From contig NZ_OX296583.1 in the NCBI RefSeq assembly GCF_946463545.1, positions 1 to 64,000 of the forward strand: 64,000 bases of DNA, given 5' to 3'. Positions 47,304-57,280 of this stretch are shown one piece after another; within the stretch, counting starts at the first letter, position 1, and each line of letters starts with the position of its first letter. A program made the position numbers and the translations under genes. Source of the stretch: Methanothermococcus thermolithotrophicus DSM 2095. GTDB taxonomy: Archaea > AGJL01 > Methanococci > Methanococcales > Methanococcaceae. Under the pieces are notes generated by a model, which ran no database searches, was not told the DNA's origin, and was given only the letters and a program-made list of their open reading frames with translations.

Positions 47304-48329
47304 ATGAACAGTAATGAATTTAGAGTAATAATGAGAATTTTTGTTTTAATTGTGTTTTTATCCTCAATTTACATGATTTGGCCGTTTATAGATGCATTGG
47401 CATTCTCATGTGCATTTGCATACATGGCAAAACCCATATATGACAGACTTAAACCATATTTAGGAAAATCCTTGTCTGCATTAACATGTTTGTTGGTATT
47501 TACAATACCTACCATAATTGTGGGATTGATGGTCCTAAAATCTTTACTTTTGTTTCTACTGGATTTGGATGTAAACAAGATATTAAATGACATTGTTGAG
47601 TTATTTGATTATTTTGGTCTTCAAGAGAGGATTGCAGCCAATATAAATATAATCTTATCTCAGACATGGGAGATTTTAAAACCTACAATAAATAGTATGT
47701 TAAATCAAATATCCATCCTACCACAAATAATCATAAAAATAACTATGATATTCTTCATGACTTATTATTTCTTAAAAGATGGTTACAGACTCAAAAATGT
47801 AATTATGCCCAACATTCCTCAAGCATACTATCAAAAAACTGCCGTATTTTTGAATAATTTAAACGATTCTTACAGACACTTATTTATTGGAAATGCATTT
47901 ACATCCATAGTTATTGGGATGATTTCTGGTATTGGTTATTACCTAATTGGGATACCAAATGCCTTTATCTTGGCGGTAATAACGGGCATATTTGCTTTAT
48001 TACCTATAGTTGGTGGATGGGCGGTTTATGTGCCGTTTTCTATTTATTACCTCATTACTGGAGAGGTTGTAAAAGCTATCGAACTATTTATATTTGGGGT
48101 AATCTTTCTATCTACAATGCCAGATTTTGTAATAAGGCCTATGGTGGTTAAAAAAGAAAGTGATGTACATCCTGTTTTAATATTGATAGCCTTTTTAATA
48201 GGTCCATTAACCCTAGGTCTTGGAGGGTTTGCACTTGGACCATTGATTGTCGGAGCTCTGGATGCAGTTTTTAAAGTAAAAAAATACGAAAACACAGTTG
48301 TTCCTGAAGTTAATACAACATGCAAATAA
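47304..48329 (+). CDS. AI-2E family (UPF0118) membrane transporter
   Basis: 341 residues with about eight helices and the family pattern: PFIDALAFSCAFAYMAKPIYDRL near the N-terminus, FMTYYFLKDGYRL in the middle, and ITGIFALLPIVGGWAVYVP plus LGGFALGPLIVGALDAVFKV at the C-terminus. Members export or exchange small solutes (AI-2, Na+/H+); substrate here unknown. GGGGTT precedes ATG at 47304. Divergent from aor. Confidence 0.85.
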   Translation: MNSNEFRVIMRIFVLIVFLSSIYMIWPFIDALAFSCAFAYMAKPIYDRLKPYLGKSLSALTCLLVFTIPTIIVGLMVLKSLLLFLLDLDVNKILNDIVELFDYFGLQERIAANINIILSQTWEILKPTINSMLNQISILPQIIIKITMIFFMTYYFLKDGYRLKNVIMPNIPQAYYQKTAVFLNNLNDSYRHLFIGNAFTSIVIGMISGIGYYLIGIPNAFILAVITGIFALLPIVGGWAVYVPFSIYYLITGEVVKAIELFIFGVIFLSTMPDFVIRPMVVKKESDVHPVLILIAFLIGPLTLGLGGFALGPLIVGALDAVFKVKKYENTVVPEVNTTCK

Positions 48330-48409
48330 TTGTGGAACGACTAAACACCAAGATAAAGTATTGAACAAATAACTTCAATATTCCGTTGTATAATATAAAA
48401 TGTGATAAC

Positions 48410-48922
48410 ATGATTTCAAAGACTAACGAGAAAATAGAAAATTCTGAGGCGTTTAAACCTTGCAGAAAAAAGAAGATAGCAGTAACTGCAGGAACTTTTG
48501 ACTTATTACACCCTGGTCACTATAATACATTAAAATTTGCAAAAAGTTTAGCAGATGAATTAGTTGTAATAATAGCCCGAGATAAAACTGTAGAAAAAAT
48601 AAAAGGTAGAAAGCCAATAATTCCCGAAGAACAGAGGGTCATGATGGTAGAGGCACTAAAACCAGTTGATAAAGCAATTTTAGGTAGTTTAAATGACAAA
48701 TTAGAACCAATACTAAAAATTAAACCTGATGTAATTGTATTGGGTCCTGATCAAACCACCTATAAAGTTGAAGAATTAAAAAAACAACTGAAAAAATACA
48801 ACTTAAATCCAGAGGTCGTAAAAGTTGAAGAATATGTTGAATGCCCATTTCACAGTTCCTACGATATAATAAAAGAGGTAATTAGAAAATGGAGCTCAAA
48901 GGATATCTGCGGTAATAAATGA
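48410..48922 (+). CDS. ribL: FAD synthetase (archaeal RibL-type cytidylyltransferase fold)
   Basis: 170 residues: [20 protein letters not shown] contains the HxGH nucleotidyl-transfer motif, followed by the IVLGPDQ segment and C-terminal [13 protein letters not shown] with the cysteine needed in the M. jannaschii enzyme. It adenylates FMN to FAD. The start at 48410 rests on GTGATAAC before the ATG; the first ~20 residues are poorly conserved and hydrophilic. Glycerol-3-phosphate cytidylyltransferase is the closest alternative. Confidence 0.88.
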   Translation: MISKTNEKIENSEAFKPCRKKKIAVTAGTFDLLHPGHYNTLKFAKSLADELVVIIARDKTVEKIKGRKPIIPEEQRVMMVEALKPVDKAILGSLNDKLEPILKIKPDVIVLGPDQTTYKVEELKKQLKKYNLNPEVVKVEEYVECPFHSSYDIIKEVIRKWSSKDICGNK

Positions 48923-48951
48923 ATATAATATGAGAGACTGTAAGGGATATG

Positions 48952-49809
48952 ATGAGTATAGTTTATATATTTAGTTTTTTGGTTTTTTTAGGTTCTTTTG
49001 TAGGTTTTACTTCAGGTCTATTGGGATTGGGCGGAGGTTTTATCACCACCCCACTATTGATTTACTTATTTGAACTCTTAAGTATTCCCGAGGATTATAC
49101 GGTAAAGATAGCTGTGGCTACAAGTTTGTTTGTGGTCTTTTTAACTTCAGTAGCTGGAACTTATAGACATGCTTTAAATAAAAATGTAATTTGGAAATAC
49201 TCGCTTATGTTGGGGGTTTCCGGTATTTTTGGGTCATTTATTGGAGTAAAAATTGTCTTGGATTATTTAAGTGGAAATTCGTATAAGATTATTTTTGGAC
49301 TTTTTCTGATAATTATTTCTATAAAGATGCTTATTGATAGGAATAACAGAGAACATGGTTTTAGCATACTTAATCCTACAAACCCATTATCTACAATGGA
49401 AGTTAAAAAGACCGACCCAAAATTAATTTTTCTCTTTGGTATTTTAGCAGGAATATCTTCAAGTATCTTTGGAATAGGTGGTGGAATAATAATCGTGCCT
49501 TTTTTAACATTGATTATGGGCATCCCTATGAAAAAGAGCATAGGAACTTCTTTAGCTATGATGATTATAATATCCTTAAGCGGCTTGATAGGATATTTAA
49601 CAAGTTCAAATCCATTAAATGGTTTTGACAATATTAAATACTTATACTTTGTAGGGTATGTATCATTGTTTGTAGGGATACCTATTGCTATTGCAAGTAT
49701 GTTATTATCTCAATTTGGAGCTAAACTATCAAATAAGTTTGAACCAGAATTTTTAAAGAAACTATTGGGGATTATTTTGCTTTTAGTAGGTGTTAAAATG
49801 ATATTTTAA
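48952..49809 (+). CDS. TauE/SafE-type sulfite/anion permease
   Basis: 285 residues, eight helices in two repeats. Each repeat contains the family motif: GFTSGLLGLGGGFITTPLL near residue 20 and GISSSIFGIGGGIIIVPFL near 165. Family members move sulfite, sulfonates or similar anions. A PAPS-reductase-like gene downstream makes a link to sulfur chemistry possible. Two adjacent ATGs (48949, 48952) exist; the second has better spacing from AAGGGAT. Confidence 0.85.
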   Translation: MSIVYIFSFLVFLGSFVGFTSGLLGLGGGFITTPLLIYLFELLSIPEDYTVKIAVATSLFVVFLTSVAGTYRHALNKNVIWKYSLMLGVSGIFGSFIGVKIVLDYLSGNSYKIIFGLFLIIISIKMLIDRNNREHGFSILNPTNPLSTMEVKKTDPKLIFLFGILAGISSSIFGIGGGIIIVPFLTLIMGIPMKKSIGTSLAMMIIISLSGLIGYLTSSNPLNGFDNIKYLYFVGYVSLFVGIPIAIASMLLSQFGAKLSNKFEPEFLKKLLGIILLLVGVKMIF

Positions 49810-49844
49810 TGAAAAACTGAATTAAGTAAAAAACGGTGATACAA

Positions 49845-50057
49845 ATGATGAAAAACATGCTTGGAAAAATTCACCTAAAATGGTGTAAAAACTGTAATTT
49901 ACCTATAATAGACAAAAAATGTAACATATGTGGCGAGGAACCTTTTGATGTAAAAATAACCCCACCAGGTGATGCAAGACCTGCATTTGAAAGGGATTTA
50001 AATTTAATAAGAGAAACTCTGGAAAAACAGTTTGGAGTTAATGAGTTGTTCTTCTAA
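49845..50057 (+). pseudogene. Zinc-ribbon N-terminal part of a PAPS-reductase-like protein (apparent frameshift)
   Basis: About 70 residues: KIHLKWCKNCNLPIIDKKCNICGEEPFDV has two Cys pairs of a zinc ribbon, followed by ITPPGDARPAFERD. I recall this as the N-terminus of archaeal PUA/PAPS-reductase proteins rather than a stand-alone gene. The next frame upstream of 50081 already encodes VVLLNKAPGIEY, a plausible continuation. A single base gained or lost near 50042-50056 would join the two. RBS GGTGAT precedes ATG 49845. Confidence 0.6.
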
Positions 50058-50080
50058 ATAAGGCACCTGGTATAGAGTAT

Positions 50081-51346
50081 ATGCGAGAGATAATATTGGA
50101 TGGACAAGTATTTGGGATCTTAAGATTTGATGAAAAAGACTATTCTTGGAAAATAATTCCTACTATAGAAGGAGCTAGGAGAATAATAAATGTTGGAGGG
50201 ACTAAAAAGATCATCTCAATAAGTGAGGAGGTAGTTCCTTATATATTGAATAAGGGAGCTTCTGTTTTAAGACCTGGTGTAAAATACGCCTCTGAAGATA
50301 TAGAAAAAAACGACGATGTTATAATTTTGGTTGAAAAAAACAATAATGGCAGTAGCAATAACGATAGCAATAAATACACAGATTTAGATGTCTTAGGTGT
50401 CGGTAGAGCTAGAATGAGCTATGACGAAATTCTAGACTCAGAAAAGGGTATGGTGGCAAAAGTCAGAAAGGCAGAAATGCCAAAAAAAGCCAATATACTA
50501 AATGAAGTTGGAGAGGACGCCATTGAAAAGATGGTAAAGGCAAATAACGATGTAATTGAAAGGTTTGAAAGTAACTCTGTAGGTTTTATGAGGAATACTA
50601 TAAAGAGAATTAAAAGACCATGTGTGATCGCTTACTCTGGAGGAAAAGATAGTTTAATTGTTCTTTTACTGGCTTTAAAGGCATTTAGGGATTGTGAAGA
50701 ACCTGTGAAGTTTGATGTCTTATTCACAGATACGGGTATAGAGTTCCCAGAGACACTTGAAAATGTAGAGCTCATTGAAAAGACATACAATATAAAAATT
50801 CATAAAGCAGAATCTAGAGAGTTCTGGGAAAAAGTCAGAGAATACGGCCCCCCTGGAAGAGATTACAGATGGTGTAGTGAAGTTTGCAAGATGAAACCAC
50901 TTGAAAAAATTATAAACGAAAAATATGAAAATGGATGCTTAACTTTTGTCGGGTTGAGAAAATACGAATCCATAAACAGATCAAAAAAACCGAGAATATG
51001 GAATAGCCCCCATATTAAAAAACAGATGCTTTCAGCCCCAATTTTAAATTGGTCTGCAATGCATGTTTGGATATACTTGTTCAAAAATAAAGCTCCTTAC
51101 AATGTACTTTATGAAAGTTGCTTTGACAGGGTTGGATGTTTTATGTGTCCTGCAATGGACATTGGAGAAATTGATCTCATAAAGAGAGGATATCCGCAAT
51201 TATGGCAGAAGTGGGAAGAATTTTTGAAAGAATGGGCGGAAAAGGAAAATCTTGGAGAAGACTGGATAAAAGGTGGCTGGAGATGGAAATACAAAAATAA
51301 AAAAACAAATAATAGAAATAAAGATTCAGATCCTTTCGAAATTTAA
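50081..51346 (+). CDS. PUA-domain phosphoadenosine phosphosulfate reductase-like protein (main part)
   Basis: 421 residues. A PUA-like segment (~55-85, GASVLRPGVKYASED) is followed by a PP-loop adenylation domain: AYSGGKDSLIVLLLAL near 185, FTDTGIEFPETL, RWCSEVCKMKPLE and VGLRKYES, with a late Cys pair CFDRVGCFMC. The family resembles PAPS/APS reductases, but the PUA domain suggests RNA or tRNA sulfuration. It lacks an RBS and its homologs begin with a zinc ribbon now in another frame, so the real gene probably starts at 49845. Confidence 0.75.
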   Translation: MREIILDGQVFGILRFDEKDYSWKIIPTIEGARRIINVGGTKKIISISEEVVPYILNKGASVLRPGVKYASEDIEKNDDVIILVEKNNNGSSNNDSNKYTDLDVLGVGRARMSYDEILDSEKGMVAKVRKAEMPKKANILNEVGEDAIEKMVKANNDVIERFESNSVGFMRNTIKRIKRPCVIAYSGGKDSLIVLLLALKAFRDCEEPVKFDVLFTDTGIEFPETLENVELIEKTYNIKIHKAESREFWEKVREYGPPGRDYRWCSEVCKMKPLEKIINEKYENGCLTFVGLRKYESINRSKKPRIWNSPHIKKQMLSAPILNWSAMHVWIYLFKNKAPYNVLYESCFDRVGCFMCPAMDIGEIDLIKRGYPQLWQKWEEFLKEWAEKENLGEDWIKGGWRWKYKNKKTNNRNKDSDPFEI

Positions 51347-51432
51347 CAAATATTTTTTCTTCTTCCTTTGTTTGATATATTATTGTATGTTATATCTTTT
51401 TTACAAATGTTTTATCTATTAAATATATTTAT

Positions 51433-52125
51433 TTAAAAAAAACTTATTAATCCAGCAATTAAAACTCCAAGGAAAGCATAATATATATTTGGATTATGTT
51501 TAGTAGCATGAGAAGTCAGTAAAAGGGATGTAGATATAAATACGCCTCCAGAAAATGATATTGTTGGTTTTATAGGTATCTGAGGTATCAACTGCAGTCC
51601 AGCAATCGTACCTAGAACAGTTCCAAATGAAACTAGGGCACCCAGGATAATGGCTTTATTTTTGTAGTAAGGTTTTAGCGGAGATAATAAAACAAAACCT
51701 GCAGGAAGTTTGTGTAATACTATTGCTAAATAAGGGGTTATTCCAAGACTTCCAGCGAAGGTTATAGCTATAATAATCCCATCTATAAAGGTGTGTATAA
51801 AAAATGAGATTAGATAAATCAGTCTTATTTTAATCTCATCCTCCACCCCACAGTCCATACAATAATTTTTACCTAAAGGGCAAAATGCAAGTATTTTTTC
51901 AATTATTAAAACTAAAAGCATCCCCATAACCACATAAACTGCGAAATTTTCTGAATACCCTCCTGGTATCAATATAAATAAAGCCACCCCTAGCAAGAAA
52001 CCGCTGGAAAAAATCTCATATTCGTATTTGTGTTTTAAAGAGTTAACAAAGTAAGAAATTATCCCTCCAATCACCATCACAAAAAAACAAATAATAGATA
52101 CAAAAATCCCCTCATTCCAAAGCAT
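51433..52125 (-). CDS. ZIP-family metal transporter
   Basis: 230 residues with about eight helices. The metal-binding helices are recognisable: SFFIHTFIDGIIIAITFAG (His and Asp in TM4) and AIVLHKLPAGFVLLSPL (His in TM5), the ZIP signature. A short cytoplasmic loop carries CPLGKNYCMDCG, a cysteine cluster that could sense or hold metal. Likely zinc or iron uptake. GGGGGT precedes ATG at 52125. Monocistronic between a T-rich convergent spacer and cobA. Confidence 0.85.
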   Translation of the reverse strand: MLWNEGIFVSIICFFVMVIGGIISYFVNSLKHKYEYEIFSSGFLLGVALFILIPGGYSENFAVYVVMGMLLVLIIEKILAFCPLGKNYCMDCGVEDEIKIRLIYLISFFIHTFIDGIIIAITFAGSLGITPYLAIVLHKLPAGFVLLSPLKPYYKNKAIILGALVSFGTVLGTIAGLQLIPQIPIKPTISFSGGVFISTSLLLTSHATKHNPNIYYAFLGVLIAGLISFF

Positions 52126-52183
52126 GATACCCCCTCAAATATTGTGGCATGTATATGCCGATTTATAATAATATATTTTCATA

Positions 52184-52900
52184 TTATTCAAGCACGTTAA
52201 CCACATCGCCAACAACTATAATTCCCGGCGGCCTTATGTTGTTTTCTTTAGCCTTTTCAACAATATTCCCTAAAGTCCCCTTTACTACTTTCTGATTTTC
52301 CTTTGTACCATCCATAATTATGGCCACAGGAGTATTTTCGTTTCTTTTATTGTTTTTTAGTAGTTCTTCAACGTGTTTTTCCAAATTTGTTATTCCCATC
52401 AATATAACAATTGTATCTGCATTTAGCTCGCTTAATTTAACCTGTTTTTTATCTTTATCTTCTGCTTCATGTCCTGTTACCACCGTAAAGGATGTAGCAA
52501 CCTTTCTATGGGTTACAGGGATACTTGCAACTTCAGGAACTGCAATTGCAGAGGTTATTCCAGGTATAATCTCATATGGAATATTATTCTTTTTTAACTC
52601 TAAGACTTCTTCTCCACCTCTTCCGAAAACAAACGAATCTCCACCTTTTAACCTAACAACAGTTTTATTTTCTTTTGCCTTATCAACAAGTATTTGGTTT
52701 ATCTCCTCCTGTTTATGCGAGTGTTTTCCCTTCCTTTTGCCCACATAGATCAATTCAGCATCTGGTTTACTATATTTTAAGAGATTTTCTCCAACTAAAT
52801 CATCATAAACAATAACATCAGCGTTTTTTATTGCGTTAAGTCCTTTTAAGGTTATTAATTCTTCATCTCCAGGTCCTGCACCAACGAGAATAACTTTCAT
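52184..52900 (-). CDS. cobA: Uroporphyrinogen-III C-methyltransferase
   Basis: 238 residues: VGAGPGDEELITLKGLNAI, YVGKRKGKHSHKQEEIN, VRLKGGDSFVFGRGGEEVLEL, PGITSAIAVPEVASIPVTHR and PVAIIMDGT are the SUMT signature. It makes precorrin-2, precursor of cobalamin, siroheme and the methanogen cofactor F430, so it feeds methyl-coenzyme M reductase. GGGGAGAA precedes ATG at 52900. Single gene. Confidence 0.97.
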   Translation of the reverse strand: MKVILVGAGPGDEELITLKGLNAIKNADVIVYDDLVGENLLKYSKPDAELIYVGKRKGKHSHKQEEINQILVDKAKENKTVVRLKGGDSFVFGRGGEEVLELKKNNIPYEIIPGITSAIAVPEVASIPVTHRKVATSFTVVTGHEAEDKDKKQVKLSELNADTIVILMGITNLEKHVEELLKNNKRNENTPVAIIMDGTKENQKVVKGTLGNIVEKAKENNIRPPGIIVVGDVVNVLE

Positions 52901-53099
52901 TATTTCTCCCCATTTTTTTCGTTATGTTTGTTATGCTTTTATGTTTTCTTACAATCGGGTAGATTATTATATTTATCCCATTTACATATATATAAACTGA
53001 TATATAATATATCTCAGGTTAAGATTTAAGATTAAGAACGTATTATCTATTTTATCCATTTTTATCCTACATTAATTAATATTGAGTGTTGGCGATAAT

Positions 53100-53531
53100 A
53101 TGATTATAAAAGGCATTAGACATGCAAAAGTTTCAAAGGAAGTATTTAATTTAAATCTTCCATTTCAGATACTGAATGCCGACTTGGTAGCTTCAAAAAA
53201 GCACATAATTCATAGTATAAATCAAGCAAAAACAAAAAAACCAATATCAAATAATATGTGGATGGAAATATTGGTAAGAGCTTCAGCACAGAGACAGATA
53301 ACAAATGCAATAAAAACAATTGGAGTAAAAGAAGGAAAAGAAGGAAATATTTGTATAATTTGTGAAAACGAAGAGACGTTAAATAAGGTCTTGGATGTTG
53401 TTGGTGGAGAAATAGACGATTCGGTTTTAGAGCTGAACGAAGAAAAAGAAAAAAAGATAAGAGAAGTATTTGATATCAAAGGTTATGGTAGTACTTTAGA
53501 GCGAGTCTGTGAAAAAATAGCGTTGTTATAA
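53100..53531 (+). CDS. cgi121: KEOPS complex subunit Cgi121
   Basis: 143 residues. LNADLVASKKHIIHSINQAKTK and MWMEILVRASAQRQITNAIKTIGVKEG match Cgi121, which binds the tRNA 3' end and the Bud32 kinase in the KEOPS machinery for t6A37 in tRNA. The ICENEE stretch (VCIICENEETLNKVL) is part of the core. Start ATG at 53100, after GGCGATAAT; a longer TTG reading is unlikely. No other KEOPS gene is nearby. Confidence 0.85.
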   Translation: MIIKGIRHAKVSKEVFNLNLPFQILNADLVASKKHIIHSINQAKTKKPISNNMWMEILVRASAQRQITNAIKTIGVKEGKEGNICIICENEETLNKVLDVVGGEIDDSVLELNEEKEKKIREVFDIKGYGSTLERVCEKIALL

Positions 53532-53619
53532 AGAGTATTTAGATATATTTTAGAATGTATGAAAAATATTATGACAATATATATTTACAGTTTCACCCTA
53601 CACATTGGAGGTATTTTTT

Positions 53620-54903
53620 ATGATAATTAAAAGAATAGATGAACTAACACCCGAAGAAAAGGACAAAATCATTAACAGAAACAAAATGAACCTTGAAAAT
53701 ATAATACCTACTGTTCAAGAAATTTTGGACAACGTCAGGGAAAAAGGAGACACTGCCTTAAGAGAATACACAAAAAAATTTGATAAAGTAGATATTGAAG
53801 ACTTTAAAGTAGGTAAGGATGAAATAGAAAGAGCCTACGAAAAGATAGATTATAAAATCGTAGAGGCAATAGAGAAAGCTGCAGAAAGTATAGCAGAATT
53901 TCACAAAATGCAGTTAAACAACCTTAAGGAGTGGGAAATAAATAAAAATGGCATCAAAGCAGGTCAGATAATAAGGCCGATAGAAAAAGCTGGCTGTTAT
54001 GTTCCAGGAGGTAGAGCATTCTATCCATCAACTGTTTTAATGACTGTAATTCCTGCAAAGGTTGCTGGAGTTGAAAAGGTAATTGTTACATCACCACCTG
54101 CTGGAAACGAAGGAAATCCTGCAACTTTGGTAGCATCCGATATTGCAAATGTAGATGACATATATAAAGTAGGTGGAGCTCAGGCTATAGGGGCTCTGGC
54201 ATATGGAACCGAATCAATACCAAAAGTCGATATAATCGTAGGTCCTGGAAACATCTTTGTAACTGCTGCAAAAAAACTGGTTTATGGAGATGTTGCAATA
54301 GACTTCCCTGCAGGACCGTCAGAGGTTTTAATAATCTGTGACGATACTGCAAATGAAGAGTATGTAGCAATGGATTTCCTTGCACAGGCAGAACACGATC
54401 CAAATGCTTCCTGTATAATAACTGCCACAAACATGGAAAAGGCGGAAAAGATAAAAAACAAAATACACGAAGCATTAAAAACTGTACAAAGAACTGAAAT
54501 TATTGAAAAATCCATGGAAAACTCTGCAATAGTGGTTGGAGACCTAAAAGAATGTATAGAATTTTCAAATGAATATGCACCTGAGCACTTAGAAATAATT
54601 ACAGAAGATCCTAGGGAAGTTTTAAAATCAATAAATAATGCTGGAAGTATATTCTTAGGAAACTATTCACCTGTTCCAGTAGGGGATTATGCAAGTGGAA
54701 CAAACCACGTACTACCTACATCAGCCTGTGCAAGAATGTATTCAGGATTGAGTGTTGAAACATTTATAAAAAAACCTACAGTTCAGGAGCTCACCAAAGA
54801 AGGACTAGAGAATATAGGCGACATAGTAATTACTTTAGCTGAAGCAGAGGGTCTTTTCAACCATGCAGAGGCCGTTAGGCGGAGATTACAAAGTGATAAA
54901 TGA
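53620..54903 (+). CDS. hisD: Histidinol dehydrogenase
   Basis: 427 residues. Typical stretches: RPIEKAGCYVPGGRAFYPSTVLMTVIPAKVAGV, KVGGAQAIGALAYGTE, GPGNIFVTAAKKLVYG, the zinc/catalytic region DFLAQAEHDPNAS, and NHVLPTSACARMYSGLSVETFIK. It performs the last two steps of histidine synthesis with NAD. The start at 53620 has GGAGGT eight bases upstream; the TTG at 53605 is rejected as it spans the RBS. Isolated from other his genes. Confidence 0.97.
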   Translation: MIIKRIDELTPEEKDKIINRNKMNLENIIPTVQEILDNVREKGDTALREYTKKFDKVDIEDFKVGKDEIERAYEKIDYKIVEAIEKAAESIAEFHKMQLNNLKEWEINKNGIKAGQIIRPIEKAGCYVPGGRAFYPSTVLMTVIPAKVAGVEKVIVTSPPAGNEGNPATLVASDIANVDDIYKVGGAQAIGALAYGTESIPKVDIIVGPGNIFVTAAKKLVYGDVAIDFPAGPSEVLIICDDTANEEYVAMDFLAQAEHDPNASCIITATNMEKAEKIKNKIHEALKTVQRTEIIEKSMENSAIVVGDLKECIEFSNEYAPEHLEIITEDPREVLKSINNAGSIFLGNYSPVPVGDYASGTNHVLPTSACARMYSGLSVETFIKKPTVQELTKEGLENIGDIVITLAEAEGLFNHAEAVRRRLQSDK

Positions 54904-54976
54904 TTATCGCATCATATATAAATAAAGAGTTACATAAATATCATATGATTAGGAAGCACACTATAATCGTGATAAG

Positions 54977-55318
54977 ATGCTCTTAAAATTTTACAAAAAT
55001 CTTTTAACTCTTATTATACTTTTGATTCTTTTTGGTTATGGGCTAAAGTTTTTAGAGGACAGCGGATACGTCAACACCTATAAGAACTACAAAGATAATG
55101 AGGGTAGTTTAAATATATTCAATGTGGATAAATATTTGAATATGGTAGATAAAACGATGGAAGTTGGAGATAATGTTCTCAGTGATGATGTAATCAATAT
55201 GAACCTAGATTCTCTGGATAATAAAAGTCTGGAGGAGCTCAACAACACAATTACAGAATTCAATGAAACACTAAAAAGTATAATTACATCGACAAGCGAG
55301 CAAAATAATAGTAACTAA
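54977..55318 (+). CDS. Small single-helix membrane protein of unknown function
   Basis: 113 residues: one N-terminal hydrophobic helix (NLLTLIILLILFGYGLKFL, residues 8-26), then an acidic hydrophilic tail rich in Asn, Asp and Glu. No family is recognised. GTGAT precedes ATG at 54977. It follows hisD by 73 bp, perhaps as an independent unit. The tail would lie outside the cell if the helix acts as a signal anchor. Confidence 0.6.
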   Translation: MLLKFYKNLLTLIILLILFGYGLKFLEDSGYVNTYKNYKDNEGSLNIFNVDKYLNMVDKTMEVGDNVLSDDVINMNLDSLDNKSLEELNNTITEFNETLKSIITSTSEQNNSN

Positions 55319-55510
55319 TTAATGACATGACAACAAATACCTTTAACTCTTTACAGTACCTTTTTAAAATTTTTAACGATTGTTATTACCAATTTATTTT
55401 TTTATCGGTTTAACCTGTAAAAATGACAAATGACTATTCCCTGTATATATGATAGTTTTATTACTGTTCATCCTTGCTAACCATATTAATATAAGAAAAC
55501 GAGTGAAAAA

Positions 55511-57280
55511 ATGTTTAAGGATATGTACCATAACGATGTCAAAGATGCAAGTATGGATTCTAAGACCACCATTAATTTTTCACATATTTGCGAAATATTC
55601 GATAAAATAGAAAAAACTCCCAAAAGGCTAGAAAAAACAGATTATTTTATTGAATTGATAGATAGGGTAAAAAAAGAAGGGAATCCTGAAGACCTTAAAA
55701 AAATATGTTATATCACAATAGGTAGAGTTTTTGCAGAGCATGAGGATAAGGAGTTAGGAATTGGCCCTAACTTATTAATAGAAGCTATAAAATCTATGGG
55801 AATAGATGAAAAAAGGCTATTAAAAGCTATAAAAGAAACTGGAGACATAGGTTATGCTGTGGAGAAGTTAAGTTCGGACATAAGGCAGGTTTCACTGTTT
55901 CAACAGCCTTTAAAACTCAATGAAGTATATGAAACACTAAAAAAAGTCTCTGAAATCGAAGGTACAAATTCTCAAAAAAAGAAAGTTAGGCATATTGCAA
56001 GTTTATTGTTAAAGGCTTCCCCAGTTGAACGTAGGTACTTAGCTAGACTTATTTTGGAGGATATGAGAATAGGTTTAAATGTTCCAACGATTTTAAATTC
56101 TCTTTCGATCTATTTTAATGTTCCTAAGGATAAATTGGAGAAGATATATGCAGTTACAAACGATATAGGGTTAATTGCAGAAAAATTAATGTTAGGAGTC
56201 GATATAGACAAGGATAAAGATTTGAAGCTGAAGGTATTTAGGCCCATTAAACCTATGCTTGCTCAATTAATTTCTTCAATAGAGGATGCAATAACTGAGA
56301 TGGGAGAACCGCAATTTGAAACAAAATACGATGGAGCTAGGGTTCAAATCCATAAAAAAGGAGATACTGTTAAGATATACAGCAGAAAACTGGAAAACAT
56401 TACTAACTCAATTCCTGAAATTGTAGATGAAGTAAAAAAAATGAATATGGACAATATTATTGTAGAAGGAGAATGTGTGGCTATAGATTTAAAAACAGGA
56501 CATCCAAGACCATTTCAAGATATACTAAGGAGATTTAGGAGAAAATACGATATAAAAAGAATGACTGAAGAGATAAATCTAAGGGTCTATCTCTTTGATA
56601 TACTATACCACGATAGAGAACTGATTGACCTACCATTAAAAGAAAGAAGGAAAATATTGGAAAAAATTGTTGGTACAAACGACTGGGAAAAAGACAGAGA
56701 AAAAATTGAAAGTGAGATAAAATCAGATAAAAAAATCGATATATCTTATAGATTAACAACAGATGATTTAAAAAAGGCGGAGGAATTCTTTAAATGGAGT
56801 TTGAGCATAGGTCACGAAGGGGTTATGATCAAAAATCCAAATGCCCCATACACTCCAGGGAGCAGGGTAAGGACCATGTATAAATTCAAGCCTACGCTAG
56901 AAAATCTTGACGTTGTAATTACAAGGGCAAGGATGGGAATGGGAAAAAGAAAAGACTGGTACGGCTCCTTTGAGATTTCAGTAAAAGATGAAGAAGGTAA
57001 CCTATACTCTATTGGTCATGTTGGCAGTGGTTTAACTGAAGAAGAGCTGGATAGATTAACCAAGATGATAGAAGAGGTAAAAATTGAAGATTTAGGAGAA
57101 GAAGTTATTGTTGAGCCAAAAATAGTTTTGGAAGTAACTTACGAAGAAATTCAAAAATCTGATAAGTATGAATGTGGCTATGCACTGAGATTCCCGAGGG
57201 TTGTGCAGATTAGGGAGGATAAATCTATAAATGATATAAATACATTAGAAGATGTGAAAAGAATCTATGCACTTAAATGA
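55511..57280 (+). CDS. lig: ATP-dependent DNA ligase
   Basis: 589 residues, the length of archaeal replicative ligases. The N-terminal DNA-binding domain runs through RYLARLILEDMRIGLNVPT. The nucleotidyl-transfer motif is KYDGARVQIHKKG, with the adenylated Lys near 275. Motifs III-V follow: VYLFDILYHD, GHEGVMIKN and YKFKPT. The OB fold is at the C-terminus. It seals nicks in replication and repair. GAGTGA precedes ATG. Its stop codon overlaps the first hairpin of the 57.3 kb cluster. Confidence 0.97.
   Translation: MFKDMYHNDVKDASMDSKTTINFSHICEIFDKIEKTPKRLEKTDYFIELIDRVKKEGNPEDLKKICYITIGRVFAEHEDKELGIGPNLLIEAIKSMGIDEKRLLKAIKETGDIGYAVEKLSSDIRQVSLFQQPLKLNEVYETLKKVSEIEGTNSQKKKVRHIASLLLKASPVERRYLARLILEDMRIGLNVPTILNSLSIYFNVPKDKLEKIYAVTNDIGLIAEKLMLGVDIDKDKDLKLKVFRPIKPMLAQLISSIEDAITEMGEPQFETKYDGARVQIHKKGDTVKIYSRKLENITNSIPEIVDEVKKMNMDNIIVEGECVAIDLKTGHPRPFQDILRRFRRKYDIKRMTEEINLRVYLFDILYHDRELIDLPLKERRKILEKIVGTNDWEKDREKIESEIKSDKKIDISYRLTTDDLKKAEEFFKWSLSIGHEGVMIKNPNAPYTPGSRVRTMYKFKPTLENLDVVITRARMGMGKRKDWYGSFEISVKDEEGNLYSIGHVGSGLTEEELDRLTKMIEEVKIEDLGEEVIVEPKIVLEVTYEEIQKSDKYECGYALRFPRVVQIREDKSINDINTLEDVKRIYALK

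Noticed and set aside
56336..56352. tRNA-like TpsiC word GGTTCAAATCC
   Set aside because: It is inside the ligase coding sequence at the nucleotidyl-transfer motif; no acceptor or anticodon stems surround it.
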